A DNA stretch of 64,000 nt from Myxococcota bacterium (lineage in GTDB: Bacteria; Myxococcota_A; UBA9160; SMWR01): the NCBI GenBank assembly GCA_039030075.1, contig JBCCEW010000003.1, positions 278,345 to 342,344 on the forward strand, written 5' to 3'. Positions 1 through 8,416 of the stretch are shown one piece after another. The stretch's first letter is position 1. Every line of letters begins with the position of its first letter. The translations under genes and the position numbers were made by a program. The notes under the pieces were generated by a model. It saw only the letters and a program-made list of their open reading frames with translations. It had not been told where the DNA came from and did not search any database.

Positions 1-1040
1 TTCACGCCGTTCACGTCGTCGAGTACGGTCTCCGCCGGCCCCCCCGTGTTGCCCGCCAGCACGGCTCGACCGTGGGCCATGGCGTGGACGGGCACCAGGC
101 CGAAGGGCTCGTCGACCGAGGGGAAGAGCAGGAAGCGACAGCCGGCCACCAGCGCGTTGAGCTCGGCGTCGGAGCGCCAGCCCTCGAGCACGAGATGGTC
201 GCCGAGTCGTGCGGCATCGATCACCGGCCCGTGTCGCTCCGCGTTCAGCCCGGTGATCCGCACGCGCAGGTCGGTCGCACCGAGTTCGTGCACGGCGATC
301 CGCAGCGCTTCGAGTGCCCCCGCCACGTTCTTGTGAAACTCGTTGGCCGCGACCCAGGCGACGTAGGGCTTCGCCTCGGACGCCGGGACGGGCACGTACT
401 CGGGTTCGGGCATGCCCAACGTGCAGGGCACGACGTCCCGGCCGTAGACCTCGGCCGCGACCTTCGCGGTGAAGACGCTGTTGCCGAGCACGCGATCGAT
501 CTGGCGGCCCGCTTCCAGATCCTGGGCGCGGTCGGTATCGACGCGCGCCCGGGCGTGGTCGCGACTCAGACGATCGCGGTCGGCGAAGCCCTCGGCCGCC
601 CACGTGTAGCGATCGCGCTCCTCCATCGCGGCAGCGATGGTGGGCTGGGTCTGTTGCCAGTAGAAGCGCGCGCGGGGCTCCTCGCAGAACCAGACGACGC
701 GGGTGTCGGGCAGGGACCGCAGGGCTTCGCGCGCCCAGACCTGTGCGGGGCTGTTGTGCGCGACGATCAGCCCGCAGTCCGGGCCGAGCAGCTGGGCCAG
801 GCGGCGGCCGGGCAGCGCCTTGCGGACCCGGCGCGTCCGGAAGCGATCCCAGTAGCGCTCGGGCAGGGTGTGCAGGGTGATCCCGTCCCAGTCCCCGTCG
901 TTCCAGCGCGCTGCAGAGAACTTCCGTGCGACCACGGTGACGCGATGGCCTCGACGGCGCAGCGCCTGAGCCATCCAGAGAACGACGTTCTCGGCGCCGC
1001 CGCGGTGGTCGAGCCGCGGATGAACGAGTCCGATGTGCAT
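1..1040 (-). CDS. GT4-family glycosyltransferase, 3' end cut by window edge
   Basis: Retaining GT-B glycosyltransferase (GT4/RfaB-like) expected to add a sugar from a nucleotide-sugar donor to a cell-surface glycan. 346 codons are visible from ATG at 1040; the C-terminus lies outside the window. The N-terminus reads LVHPRLDHRGGAENVV, the usual acceptor-side glycine-rich loop of GT4 enzymes. Near the visible end is the donor-site segment DEPFGLVPVHAMAHGRAV. In most family members the second acidic residue of the E-x7-E pair is Glu, but here it is His. The gene diverges from a GT2 glycosyltransferase, so the two probably serve the same glycan. A TATAAT hexamer 9 nt before the ATG and no Shine-Dalgarno suggest a leaderless start. 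Substrate unknown. Confidence 0.88.
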   Translation of the reverse strand, partial: MHIGLVHPRLDHRGGAENVVLWMAQALRRRGHRVTVVARKFSAARWNDGDWDGITLHTLPERYWDRFRTRRVRKALPGRRLAQLLGPDCGLIVAHNSPAQVWAREALRSLPDTRVVWFCEEPRARFYWQQTQPTIAAAMEERDRYTWAAEGFADRDRLSRDHARARVDTDRAQDLEAGRQIDRVLGNSVFTAKVAAEVYGRDVVPCTLGMPEPEYVPVPASEAKPYVAWVAANEFHKNVAGALEALRIAVHELGATDLRVRITGLNAERHGPVIDAARLGDHLVLEGWRSDAELNALVAGCRFLLFPSVDEPFGLVPVHAMAHGRAVLAGNTGGPAETVLDDVNGV

Positions 1041-1049
1041 GCCCGGCGG

Positions 1050-1055
1050 ATTATA
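1050..1055 (-). promoter_or_regulatory. -10 element for the GT4 gene (leaderless type)
   Basis: TATAAT on the minus strand, 9 nt before the ATG at 1040. No ribosome binding site lies between, and no -35 is evident 16-18 bp upstream. A transcript starting the usual 6-8 nt downstream would begin at or within a few bases of the start codon. Confidence 0.55.
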
Positions 1056-1123
1056 GGAGTCGCTCCCGGCGCTCGCGCCTCGGCGGCCGGAAACCCGGCA
1101 CGGCTGCCCGCGGGCCGAACGTC

Positions 1124-1129
1124 TAGAAT
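1124..1129 (+). promoter_or_regulatory. -10 element for the GT2 gene (leaderless type)
   Basis: TAGAAT ending 6 nt before the ATG at 1136, with no Shine-Dalgarno between. It belongs to the recurrent TAnnnT-start codon pattern of this window. Confidence 0.5.
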
Positions 1130-1135
1130 CGCCGC

Positions 1136-2017
1136 ATGCCGAGCTCCGAGCGCGCGCTGACCATCGGCCTGCCCGTGTACAACGGTGCGAAGGTCGTGGG
1201 TTCCGCGATCGAATCCCTGCTGGCCCAGACCCACGCGGATTTCACGCTCCGGATCTCGGACAACGCGTCGACCGACGACACGGAAGCCATCTGCCGCGAC
1301 TACGCGCAGCGCCACGAGCGCATCGAGTACGTCCGGCAGCCCGAGAACCTCGGCGCGATGCCGAACTTCGGCTTCCTGCTGGCGAGTGCCACCACGCGCT
1401 ACTTCATGTGGGCGGCCTGCGACGATCATTGGCAGCCCACCTTCGTCGCGCGGAACCTGGCCGCCCTCGAGGCGAGCGACCGTGGCGTCTGCAGCGTGTC
1501 GCGCGTCGCGTTCATGGAGGGTTCGCGGGTCGAACTCATCGGAGCCACGGCGCCGCTCGACGGCACGCCGGCCGAAAACCTCGTCCGCTACCTCGGCGCG
1601 CCGGAAACCAACTCGCGCTTCTATGGCATCCACCGCACCGAGGTCCTGCAACGCTGCTTTCGCGCCGACGACACCTACGTCGCCAGCGACTGGGTCGTGA
1701 TGGCCCGCACGCTGCGCTTCGGCACCCACCTCGAGGTGCCCGAGCTGCTGATGCGCCGCGGTGTGCAGGGCGACTCCTCGAACGCGGTGCGTCTGGTGCT
1801 GTCGACGAATCCGTCGTGGCTGAGCCGCTGGTGGTTGCCGATGTGGCCGATGACCCGACGCGTCCTCGCCGAACACGGCGGCTACCTGCTGCGCGAGGAC
1901 CCCGCGAAGCTGCGCGCGCTCGTCGCCGTGCTGTGGTCCGAGAACCGACGCTGGACGCGCGGACACCGGCGCTCGCTGCGGCATCGCCGGCGCGCCGAGC
2001 GCAAGCGCAAGGCGTGA
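1136..2017 (+). CDS. GT2-family glycosyltransferase
   Basis: Inverting GT-A glycosyltransferase of family 2, 293 aa, probably cytoplasmic or at the inner face of the membrane. The N-terminus has the GT2 nucleotide-binding start (LTIGLPVYNGAKVV) and the SDNASTDDT motif at about residues 42-50. A DDHW segment near residue 100 fits the metal-binding acidic motif. There is no transmembrane helix; the C-terminus is strongly basic (last about 30 residues rich in Arg/Lys), which may hold it to the membrane. It is divergently transcribed from the GT4 gene across a 95-bp gap, suggesting a joint role in polysaccharide or glycolipid synthesis. Donor and acceptor cannot be told from sequence. Confidence 0.9.
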   Translation: MPSSERALTIGLPVYNGAKVVGSAIESLLAQTHADFTLRISDNASTDDTEAICRDYAQRHERIEYVRQPENLGAMPNFGFLLASATTRYFMWAACDDHWQPTFVARNLAALEASDRGVCSVSRVAFMEGSRVELIGATAPLDGTPAENLVRYLGAPETNSRFYGIHRTEVLQRCFRADDTYVASDWVVMARTLRFGTHLEVPELLMRRGVQGDSSNAVRLVLSTNPSWLSRWWLPMWPMTRRVLAEHGGYLLREDPAKLRALVAVLWSENRRWTRGHRRSLRHRRRAERKRKA

Positions 2018-2027
2018 AGGGCGCGCG

Positions 2028-2858
2028 CTACTTCCAGGCCTGGACGACGAGCCGGTAGTTGCGCGGTGTGCGCCCGCGCTTGCGCCGACGCCAGCTCCAC
2101 AGCGAGCGGTCCTTCGGCACCTTCGTCGTCGCTTGCACGCGCGAGAATCCCGCGGCCCGGCACATGTCCGAGAGGCAGCGCAGGGTCGGGACCCACCAGT
2201 TGGTGGGGTCGTCGTTCAGCTCGTTGAACGGATGGAAGAGCGCCATGCTGGCGTCGGGGAAGCCCGGGATCCGCGTGGCTTCGGTCTCGATGATCGCGAC
2301 CTCGCGGGTCACCTGGGCCAGGCGCTGCAGGGCCAGGAAGGGATGCTCCATGTGGTAGAGCACGCCGAGGTAGAGAACGACGTCGAAGCTGCCGAGGGCC
2401 GCGAGGTCCGTGTCCATGAAGTCGGCGACGACTGAGTTCACCTTGCTGCCGCGCAGTTCGGCCGCGGTGTCGAAACCCGCCTTCCCCGGCAGCCGATCGG
2501 GCTGCCACACCGGCAGCTCCTCGGGAGGCTGGATGCGCTCCCCGGCGGCGATGCGCTCGTCGCGGTACGCGCTGTAGGCGGGGATGTCCATGCTCCAGAC
2601 GTGGTGGTCGAGCGCGACCACCTCGGCCGCACCCAGCCGCTCGCAGGAGAACGAGAAGAACCCGTCCCAGGCACCGATGTCGAGGACCCGCTTGCCCTGG
2701 AGATCGGGCAGCTGGAGGTTCGCGAGCTCGGCGTCGAGCAGCTCGGGAGTCTTGTTCCCGGGCGTATGGATGCCCTGCCCGACCTCGACGCTGTGCCACC
2801 AGAGCGGCACTGCGTCCACGCGCTCGCGAATCGTCTTCGGATCCAGGCCGTCGCTCAT
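2028..2858 (-). CDS. CmoB-like (DUF1698) SAM-dependent methyltransferase
   Basis: 276-aa class I methyltransferase of the Methyltransf_9/DUF1698 group, whose best-known member CmoB carboxymethylates tRNA uridine 34. The SAM-binding loop VLDIGAWDGFFSF lies at about residues 60-72, followed by the ALDHH acidic strand. WWVPT and RNYRLVVQAWK segments near the end are typical of the family. It is shorter than E. coli CmoB (about 320 aa) and no CmoA partner is visible, so it could instead modify another substrate such as a glycan or lipid. I chose the ATG at 2858 because the open frame above it overlaps the end of gshB, and because TATCGT lies 6 nt before this ATG with no Shine-Dalgarno. Confidence 0.75.
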   Translation of the reverse strand: MSDGLDPKTIRERVDAVPLWWHSVEVGQGIHTPGNKTPELLDAELANLQLPDLQGKRVLDIGAWDGFFSFSCERLGAAEVVALDHHVWSMDIPAYSAYRDERIAAGERIQPPEELPVWQPDRLPGKAGFDTAAELRGSKVNSVVADFMDTDLAALGSFDVVLYLGVLYHMEHPFLALQRLAQVTREVAIIETEATRIPGFPDASMALFHPFNELNDDPTNWWVPTLRCLSDMCRAAGFSRVQATTKVPKDRSLWSWRRRKRGRTPRNYRLVVQAWK

Positions 2859-2864
2859 GGGCGG

Positions 2865-2870
2865 ACGATA
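2865..2870 (-). promoter_or_regulatory. -10 element for the CmoB-like gene (leaderless type)
   Basis: TATCGT on the minus strand ending 6 nt before the ATG at 2858; no ribosome binding site in the gap. Confidence 0.45.
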
Positions 2871-2931
2871 GCCGACCTCGTGCCGGGCCTCTCCGGCGCG
2901 CTGGGGCCTGGGCCTGCCGTCGCGAGCCCGC

Positions 2932-3912
2932 TCAGGAAGACGCCGTGCGGTGTTCGGCGACCTTCGCTTCCAGGGCGTCGACGATCTTCGACTCGAGGCG
3001 GCGGTTCTCGAGGGCATTCACTTCCTGAACGCCCGTCGGACTCGTGACGTTGATCTCGGTGAGCTTGCCGCCGATGACGTCGATGCCGACGAAGAAGAGT
3101 CCGTCGCGCTGCAACCACGGGCGGATGCGATCCAGGATGCGGCGGTCGTCGTCGTCGAGCTCGGCGAGCGCGGCAGAGCCACCCACGTGGAAGTTCGCAC
3201 GCGTCTCGCCCTGGGCCGGCACCCGCAGCACCGCGCCGAGCGGCTCGCCGTCCACCAGCAAGATGCGCTTGTCGCCGGTCCGCACCGCCGGCAGGTAGGC
3301 CTGCGCCATCACCGGGTTGGTCTCGAAGCGGGTCGACTGCTCGAGGATCGAGTTGAGGTTCTTGTCCTCGCGGTGCACGTGGAAGATCCCCTCGCCGCCG
3401 CGTCCGTCGAGAGGCTTCACGATCATCTCGCCCCCCAGCTTGTCCAGGAAGGCCAGCAGTCGGCCGATCGACTTCGTCACCTGGGTCGGGGGCATCAGGT
3501 CCGGGAAGTTCAGCGCGTAGAGCTTCTCGTTCGAGGCGAGGATGCCGGCGGGCCGGTTCAGCACCAGCGCACGCTGGCAGAGCGTGAGGATCTGGGTGGC
3601 CGTAACGTAGGCGGAATCGACGGGCGGATCCTTGCGCTGCAGGACCAGGTCGACTTCGGCGTCGAAGACCATCGATACGGAGGGCCCGAGGTCTGCGTGG
3701 CGGCCCTCCTCACGGCGGAGCGTGACGGGGGACACATTCGCGACCACGCCCTCGTCGCCCACGGCCAGATCGCCCGGGTCGCAGTAGAGCACCCGGTGCC
3801 CCCTGCGCTGGGCTTCCAGCATGAGTACGAAGGTGGTGTCGCCCTGGATATCGATGGATTCCACGGGATCCATCACGAACACGATCGTCAGCTGCGGGGT
3901 CTGTGCGTTCAT
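2932..3912 (-). CDS. gshB: Glutathione synthetase
   Basis: ATP-grasp ligase joining gamma-glutamylcysteine and glycine to give glutathione, in the cytoplasm. 326 aa, close to the usual 315-320 for bacterial GshB. It begins LTIVFVMDPVESIDIQGDTT, a GshB hallmark (MDP, I-x-x-x-x-D-T-T). The ATP-grasp core is seen as MIVKPLDGRGGEGIF at about residues 155-170. The C-terminal part has DGLFFVGIDVIGGKLTEINV and TSPTGVQE, the Mg/ATP and product-binding segments. The first glutathione gene (gshA) is not in the window. A GST-like gene at 22.8 kb would be a user of glutathione. No clear promoter or Shine-Dalgarno was found upstream. Confidence 0.96.
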   Translation of the reverse strand: MNAQTPQLTIVFVMDPVESIDIQGDTTFVLMLEAQRRGHRVLYCDPGDLAVGDEGVVANVSPVTLRREEGRHADLGPSVSMVFDAEVDLVLQRKDPPVDSAYVTATQILTLCQRALVLNRPAGILASNEKLYALNFPDLMPPTQVTKSIGRLLAFLDKLGGEMIVKPLDGRGGEGIFHVHREDKNLNSILEQSTRFETNPVMAQAYLPAVRTGDKRILLVDGEPLGAVLRVPAQGETRANFHVGGSAALAELDDDDRRILDRIRPWLQRDGLFFVGIDVIGGKLTEINVTSPTGVQEVNALENRRLESKIVDALEAKVAEHRTASS

Positions 3913-4027
3913 CTCGAAAGGGAAACCATCGTGGCCCGGGGGGGCCGGGTTGTCTGGGAGGTCATCGGTTCAGTCCATCCCCGTTCCGGCCGATTCGGTA
4001 GCGCAGGGGGAAGGGCCTCGGCTACGG

Positions 4028-4044
4028 TAGGATTTCCTGAGGAG
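4028..4044 (+). promoter_or_regulatory. Putative -10 and Shine-Dalgarno for PBP1A
   Basis: TAGGAT at 4028-4033 is followed by GAGGAG at 4039-4044, 5 nt before the ATG at 4050. The ribosome site is strong. The hexamer is so close to it that the 5' leader would be only about 10 nt. Confidence 0.4.
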
Positions 4045-4049
4045 TAACG

Positions 4050-6716
4050 ATGACTTCCAACAGGTCCCGGCCCGCGCGCCCGAGGCGTTGGGGACGCCTC
4101 CTCGCGGTCATGGCCGGATTGTTCGTGCTCGGGGGCCTGGCCGGCAGCGTAGCCTTCTACTTCGCGTTCCTGGCCGACCTCCCGGATCCGCGCTCGATCG
4201 CCGACTACGAGCCGAAGCTCGCGAGCACGGTGTACAGCACGGACGGCGAGCCGATCGGCGAGTTCTTCAAGGAGCGGCGACGCCTCGTCGAGTACGAGGA
4301 GATTCCCAAGCACGTCGTCGACGCCTTCGTCGCGGCCGAAGATGCGGACTTCTTCGAGCACCAGGGAATCGACTTCCGAGGCATCCTGCGCGCCGCCTGG
4401 CGCAACTTCCAGGCCGGTGGGACCGTCGAGGGCGCCAGCACCATCACCCAGCAGATGGTGAAGAGCCTGCTGCTCACGCCCGAGCGCAGCTATCGCCGGA
4501 AGGTGCGCGAGATGATCCTCGCCCGCCGGATCGAGCAGCGCTTCACGAAGCAGGAGATCCTGTACCTCTATCTCAATCAGATCTACTTCGGGAACGGTGC
4601 CTACGGCATCGGCGAGGCCGCGCGCAGCTATTTCGACAAGGACGTCTCGGAGCTGACGATCTCCGAGGGCGCCCAGCTGGCGGGCCTGCCCAAGGCGCCT
4701 TCTCGCTACTCGCCCTTCCGCAATCCCGACCTCGCCGAGCGCCGCCGGCTCTATGCGTTGGGTCGGATGCAGAAGGAAGGGATGATCACCGCGGCCCAGC
4801 ACACCGAATTCTCGTCCAAGCGACCCGATTTCATCGACGGCTCGAAGGTCGAGGCCTTCGACACCGCGGCCTACTTCACCGAAGAGGTGCGGCGCTTCCT
4901 CTTCGATCACCTGGGTGGCACTGCAGTGCTCGAAGGCGGGCTGCAGATCGAGACCACCCTCGATCTCGGGAATCAGGCGGCGGCGGTCGCGGCGGTCCAG
5001 AAGGGCCTCGAGGCGCTCGATCAGCGCAACGGCTACCGCGGCGCGCTGCGCAAGGTGGAGCCCGACGCGATCGAGGACGAGCTACCGAAGCTCGCGAAGG
5101 AGAACGGGCTCGTCCGCCGCGAAGAGGCGAAGGCGCGTCCCGACGAGTTCCCGGGCTTCGAAGAACTCGCCGAGGCGGAGATCGAGGCCGGCGTCGAGTA
5201 CGACCCCCTCGCGGTGCTCGCCGAGCGCCAGTACTGGCTCGGCGTCGTTACCAAGGTGGACGGCAAGGAGAAGCGCGCCACCGTCGCCCTCGGCGCCGAC
5301 GTCGAGGGGAGCGTCTTCCTCTCCGACGTCGACTGGGCGCGTCCGATGAACCCGGACATTCGCCCCTACAAGATGAGGAAGATCGAGAAGATCCTGTCGG
5401 TCGGAGACATCGCCCGCTTCGAGCGCGCGCCCACCGACAAGGCTCTCGACGGCGTCGAAGGGGCCGAGCTGCGGCTGAACCTCTACCAGGAGCCGAACGT
5501 CCAGGGCGCGCTGATCTCGATCGACGTGGACAGCAACGACATCCTCGCGATCGTCGGCGGCTACGACTTCGCGCGCAGTCAGTTCAACCGCGCCACCCAG
5601 AGCCGTCGGCAGCCGGGCTCGGCGTTCAAGCCGCTGGTGTACGGCGCGGCCCTGTCGATGAGCGACGGCAGCGGTCGACCGCGCTACACGCCGGCCTCGA
5701 TCATCCACGACCGTCCGAAGGTGTATCGCGACCGTCGTTCGGGCTTCGTCTGGAAGCCGAAGAACTACGGCCGCGAGTTCTACGGCCCGATCACGCTGCG
5801 TACCGCGCTCGCGAAGTCGGTGAACAACGCCGCCGTGCACCTCTGCGATCAGGTCGGCGTGGGCAACGTGATCCGCTACGCGGAGAAGATGGGCATCCAC
5901 TCGCCGCTCGAGGCCTCGCTGGGCATCGCCCTGGGCACGAGCGGCGTGTCCCTGCTGGAGCTCACCCGTAGCTACGCGGTGTTCCCGAACGGCGGGATGC
6001 GCGTGGTGCCGCGCTTCCTGCGTCGGGTGCTCGACCGCGAGGGCAACGTGCTGCTCGATAACGTGCCCCTCGGCGATCCGCTCCTCGAAGAGACCGAGGA
6101 CGTCGCGGCCGGCCAGCCCGGTGACGCGAACGGCGACGGGTCCGAGGCCGGCTTCGACACGAACGGTGCCGCCGACCCGATCGACGAGGATCGGCTGCTG
6201 CCCGCCTCCCAGGCCTACCTGATGGCGGACATGCTGCGCGCCGTCGTCATCGAAGGCACCGGTCAGCGCGCCCGCGCCCTCGGCCGACCGCTCGGCGGCA
6301 AGACCGGCACGACCAACGACCAGGCCGACGCCTGGTTCGTCGGCTTCTCGCCCGAGATCGCCACCGGCGTCTGGGTCGGCTTCGACGAGACGCGCTTCCT
6401 CGGCGCCGGCGAGACCGGCTCCCGCGCGGCGCTGCCGGTCTGGACCGACTACATGCGTGACGCCCTGCAGAAGCTGCCGAAGCGCGACTTCGAGGTGCCT
6501 CGCGAGAGTGGCATCGTGTGGGCGCGGATCGATCGCCAGACCGGTCTGTTGGCCACGCGCGAGACCGAACGGGTGGTGTTCCAGCCCTTCATCGCCGGGA
6601 CCGAGCCCACCCGCACCGCCGCCGCCGCGCAGCAGCAGAACCGCGCACGGCAGGACCTGCGCGAGGACAGCTTCGGTTCCGACGCCTTCCCGATGACGGA
6701 ACCCGACGCGTTCTAG
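4050..6716 (+). CDS. mrcA: Penicillin-binding protein 1A (bifunctional transglycosylase/transpeptidase)
   Basis: Class A PBP that polymerises lipid II and crosslinks peptidoglycan in the periplasm, anchored by one N-terminal helix (about residues 14-35). 888 aa. The GT51 domain has catalytic Glu97 in AAEDADFFEHQG, then GASTITQQ and QIYFGNGAYGIGEAA. The transpeptidase domain has all three motifs: SxxK (Ser524, in GSAFKP), SxN (Ser590-Val-Asn) and KTG (Lys751). Between the two catalytic domains is an OB-like insert of about 120 residues, as in Gram-negative PBP1A. An acidic Asp/Gly/Glu-rich loop lies at about residues 678-715, and the C-terminus is Ala/Gln/Arg-rich. It stands alone, with a good Shine-Dalgarno. 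No frameshift or missing active-site residue. Confidence 0.97.
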   Translation: MTSNRSRPARPRRWGRLLAVMAGLFVLGGLAGSVAFYFAFLADLPDPRSIADYEPKLASTVYSTDGEPIGEFFKERRRLVEYEEIPKHVVDAFVAAEDADFFEHQGIDFRGILRAAWRNFQAGGTVEGASTITQQMVKSLLLTPERSYRRKVREMILARRIEQRFTKQEILYLYLNQIYFGNGAYGIGEAARSYFDKDVSELTISEGAQLAGLPKAPSRYSPFRNPDLAERRRLYALGRMQKEGMITAAQHTEFSSKRPDFIDGSKVEAFDTAAYFTEEVRRFLFDHLGGTAVLEGGLQIETTLDLGNQAAAVAAVQKGLEALDQRNGYRGALRKVEPDAIEDELPKLAKENGLVRREEAKARPDEFPGFEELAEAEIEAGVEYDPLAVLAERQYWLGVVTKVDGKEKRATVALGADVEGSVFLSDVDWARPMNPDIRPYKMRKIEKILSVGDIARFERAPTDKALDGVEGAELRLNLYQEPNVQGALISIDVDSNDILAIVGGYDFARSQFNRATQSRRQPGSAFKPLVYGAALSMSDGSGRPRYTPASIIHDRPKVYRDRRSGFVWKPKNYGREFYGPITLRTALAKSVNNAAVHLCDQVGVGNVIRYAEKMGIHSPLEASLGIALGTSGVSLLELTRSYAVFPNGGMRVVPRFLRRVLDREGNVLLDNVPLGDPLLEETEDVAAGQPGDANGDGSEAGFDTNGAADPIDEDRLLPASQAYLMADMLRAVVIEGTGQRARALGRPLGGKTGTTNDQADAWFVGFSPEIATGVWVGFDETRFLGAGETGSRAALPVWTDYMRDALQKLPKRDFEVPRESGIVWARIDRQTGLLATRETERVVFQPFIAGTEPTRTAAAAQQQNRARQDLREDSFGSDAFPMTEPDAF

Positions 6717-6745
6717 TGCCGGCTTCCCTCCGTGCGTTCGACCGA

Positions 6746-6761
6746 CTCCCCGCCCGGGGAG
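6746..6761. repeat. Inverted repeat after PBP1A
   Basis: CTCCCC-GCCC-GGGGAG: a perfect 6-bp stem with a 4-nt loop, 30 nt after the PBP1A stop. It could pause or terminate transcription, but no T-run follows, so an intrinsic terminator is not established. Confidence 0.35.
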
Positions 6762-6796
6762 CCTCCGCCGGCTGCGACCGCACGAGCGCCTGAGCC

Positions 6797-7198
6797 ATGC
6801 GGGGAACACCGGAAGAAGCGTTGCTGCGGAGCAACGAGGCCTTCTACGAGGCCTTTGCCACGCGCAACATGGAGGCGATGGACGAACTCTGGGCCCACGC
6901 GACGCCCGTCGCATGCGTGCACCCGGGATGGCCGCCGCTCCACGGGCGCGCGGAGGTGATGTCGAGCTGGCGCTCGATCCTGCTCGACGGCGACGCACCC
7001 GAGATCACCTGCGAGAACGCCCAGGCGGTGCTGCTTGGCTCCGTCGGTTTCGTCACCTGCTACGAGCGCATCGGTGACGACCGCCTCGCCGCGACCAACG
7101 TCTTCTCCCTGGAGGACGGCGTCTGGCAGCTGGTGCTCCACCAGGCCGGCGGCATCGCGCCGGAAGCGGCGGCGCCCCCGGACCAGCCCCTCAACTGA
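6797..7198 (+). CDS. SnoaL/NTF2-like protein
   Basis: 133-aa member of the NTF2/SnoaL-like superfamily (cone-shaped alpha+beta fold). The N-terminal helix pair reads LLRSNEAFYEAFATRNMEAM, then WAHATPVACVHPGWPPLHGR, the standard 'HPG-G' turn of this group, and a final strand pair WQLVLHQAG. Such proteins are small enzymes, binding proteins or stress-related domains; the precise role cannot be read. Soluble and cytoplasmic. It lies 80 bp after PBP1A, across a small inverted repeat, and converges with a hydrolase gene 9 bp downstream. Two other SnoaL-like genes occur in the window (40324 and 46967). Confidence 0.8.
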   Translation: MRGTPEEALLRSNEAFYEAFATRNMEAMDELWAHATPVACVHPGWPPLHGRAEVMSSWRSILLDGDAPEITCENAQAVLLGSVGFVTCYERIGDDRLAATNVFSLEDGVWQLVLHQAGGIAPEAAAPPDQPLN

Positions 7199-7207
7199 CG
7201 CCGACGT

Positions 7208-7834
7208 TCAATCCGAGTCCGGCTCACCGCCGAGCCAGGCCAGCGCATCGCGGCTGATCCGTGCGAGCCCCTCGCCGAAGAAGTGGTCGGCGCCGGGGAC
7301 CACGGACAGGCGACGATGGGCCTCGTCTCCGAAGTGGGCCTCGACCTCCGGGAGCGGGGCGAACGCGTCTTCGCTGCCGACGATCGCGAGGGCGGGCCCG
7401 CGAAACGAAGCGAGCGCTTCGACGTCGAGCATTGCTGGGGGGGGCGCCACCAGGAGCAGCTTGCGCACGCGCGGGTTGCGCGCGGCGACCCGCACCGCCG
7501 TCGCGGCGCCGAACGAGTAGCCCGCCGCGATGAGCGGTCCCTCGACGGTCTCGGCGAGGTAGTCGACGCTCGCCTGGTAGTCGGCGTCCGCGTCCCCCGC
7601 GTCGCCGCTGGGCGCACCGCCGCTGGCCCCGACCCCGCGCCAGTTGAAGCGCGCGGTGGCGTAGCCGGCGCGCTTGCAGGCCCAGGTCAGCTCGGTCACC
7701 ACCGGCGAATCCATGCTGCCGCCGTAGAGCGGGTGGGGGGGTGCCAGCACCGCGCCCCCACAGTCGGGCCCCTGGCCTCGGATGAAGATGCCCTCGAGCA
7801 CCCAGTCGACCGCGGGGAGCGCGATCGTGATCAT
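7208..7834 (-). CDS. Alpha/beta hydrolase (dienelactone hydrolase-like)
   Basis: 208-aa small serine hydrolase. The nucleophile elbow is GYSFGAA and the oxyanion region is LAPPHPLYGGSMDSPVV. The late GADHFF carries the catalytic His, and EDAF a likely acid. This matches the compact YqiA/KANL3-like alpha/beta hydrolases that resemble dienelactone hydrolase. Cytoplasmic; substrate unknown. I prefer the ATG at 7834, because an AGGAAG ribosome site precedes it; an in-frame start also exists at 7855. The promoter region overlaps that of the divergent Nudix gene. Confidence 0.82.
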   Translation of the reverse strand: MITIALPAVDWVLEGIFIRGQGPDCGGAVLAPPHPLYGGSMDSPVVTELTWACKRAGYATARFNWRGVGASGGAPSGDAGDADADYQASVDYLAETVEGPLIAAGYSFGAATAVRVAARNPRVRKLLLVAPPPAMLDVEALASFRGPALAIVGSEDAFAPLPEVEAHFGDEAHRRLSVVPGADHFFGEGLARISRDALAWLGGEPDSD

Positions 7835-7862
7835 CTTGTCTTCCTGTCGCGTCACGCCGCAG

Positions 7863-7872
7863 ACGTTACCCT
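7863..7872. promoter_or_regulatory. Overlapping divergent -10 elements
   Basis: On the plus strand TACCCT (7867-7872) ends 7 nt before the Nudix GTG at 7880. On the minus strand TAACGT (7868-7863) lies about 30 nt before the hydrolase ATG. The two hexamers share two base pairs, so only one direction could be used at a time. Confidence 0.45.
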
Positions 7873-7879
7873 GCCGCGC

Positions 7880-8416
7880 GTGTCTCGACCGCCCGACGAC
7901 GATGGCCAGCCGCTACGGGGCTTCCGAGTGCAGGTCTCCGAGGAGGAGTTCGTCCTGCCGAACGGGCGCACGATGCTCCTCGACGTCGTCCGACACCCGG
8001 GCGCGTCGGCGGTCGTGCCCTTCGTCTCCGACGACGAAGTGCTCTTGATCCGCCAGTACCGCCACGCCGCGGGCGGCACGATCTACGAGGTCCCGGCGGG
8101 CAAGCTCGACGCGGGCGAAGCCCCCGACCTGTGCGCGGGACGTGAGCTCGAAGAGGAAGCGGGCTGCCGCGCCGGACGCCTCGAGCGCCTCGGCCAGATC
8201 TGGACCACGCCGGGATTCACCGACGAGGTGATCCACCTCTTCGCCGCCTTCGATCTCACGCGCGTACCGCCGCGCCCCGAGGACGACGAAATCATCGAGA
8301 CCGAGGTCGTGCCCCTCAGCCAGGCGATCGCCTGGATCTGGGACGGGACCCTCACCGACGCCAAGAGCGCGATGGCCCTGCTCCACGCCGCGCACCGCGT
8401 GGGACGACTCGGGTGA
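7880..8416 (+). CDS. Nudix hydrolase (ADP-ribose pyrophosphatase type)
   Basis: 178-aa Nudix enzyme that would hydrolyse a nucleoside diphosphate linked to another moiety, most likely ADP-ribose. It has a complete Nudix box, G-x5-E-x7-R-E-L-E-E-E-A-G-C, at about residues 74-96, and upstream the LLIRQYRHAAGGTIYEVPAG segment typical of the ADP-ribose pyrophosphatase branch. Start: GTG at 7880, with TACCCT 7 nt before it and no Shine-Dalgarno. Its stop overlaps the start of the next gene (GTGA, 8413-8416), so the luciferase-like oxidoreductase is probably co-translated. Confidence 0.9.
   Translation: MSRPPDDDGQPLRGFRVQVSEEEFVLPNGRTMLLDVVRHPGASAVVPFVSDDEVLLIRQYRHAAGGTIYEVPAGKLDAGEAPDLCAGRELEEEAGCRAGRLERLGQIWTTPGFTDEVIHLFAAFDLTRVPPRPEDDEIIETEVVPLSQAIAWIWDGTLTDAKSAMALLHAAHRVGRLG

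Noticed and set aside
5082..6998. 638-codon open frame antisense to PBP1A
   Set aside because: PBP1A motifs (SxxK, SxN, KTG) are intact on the plus strand.
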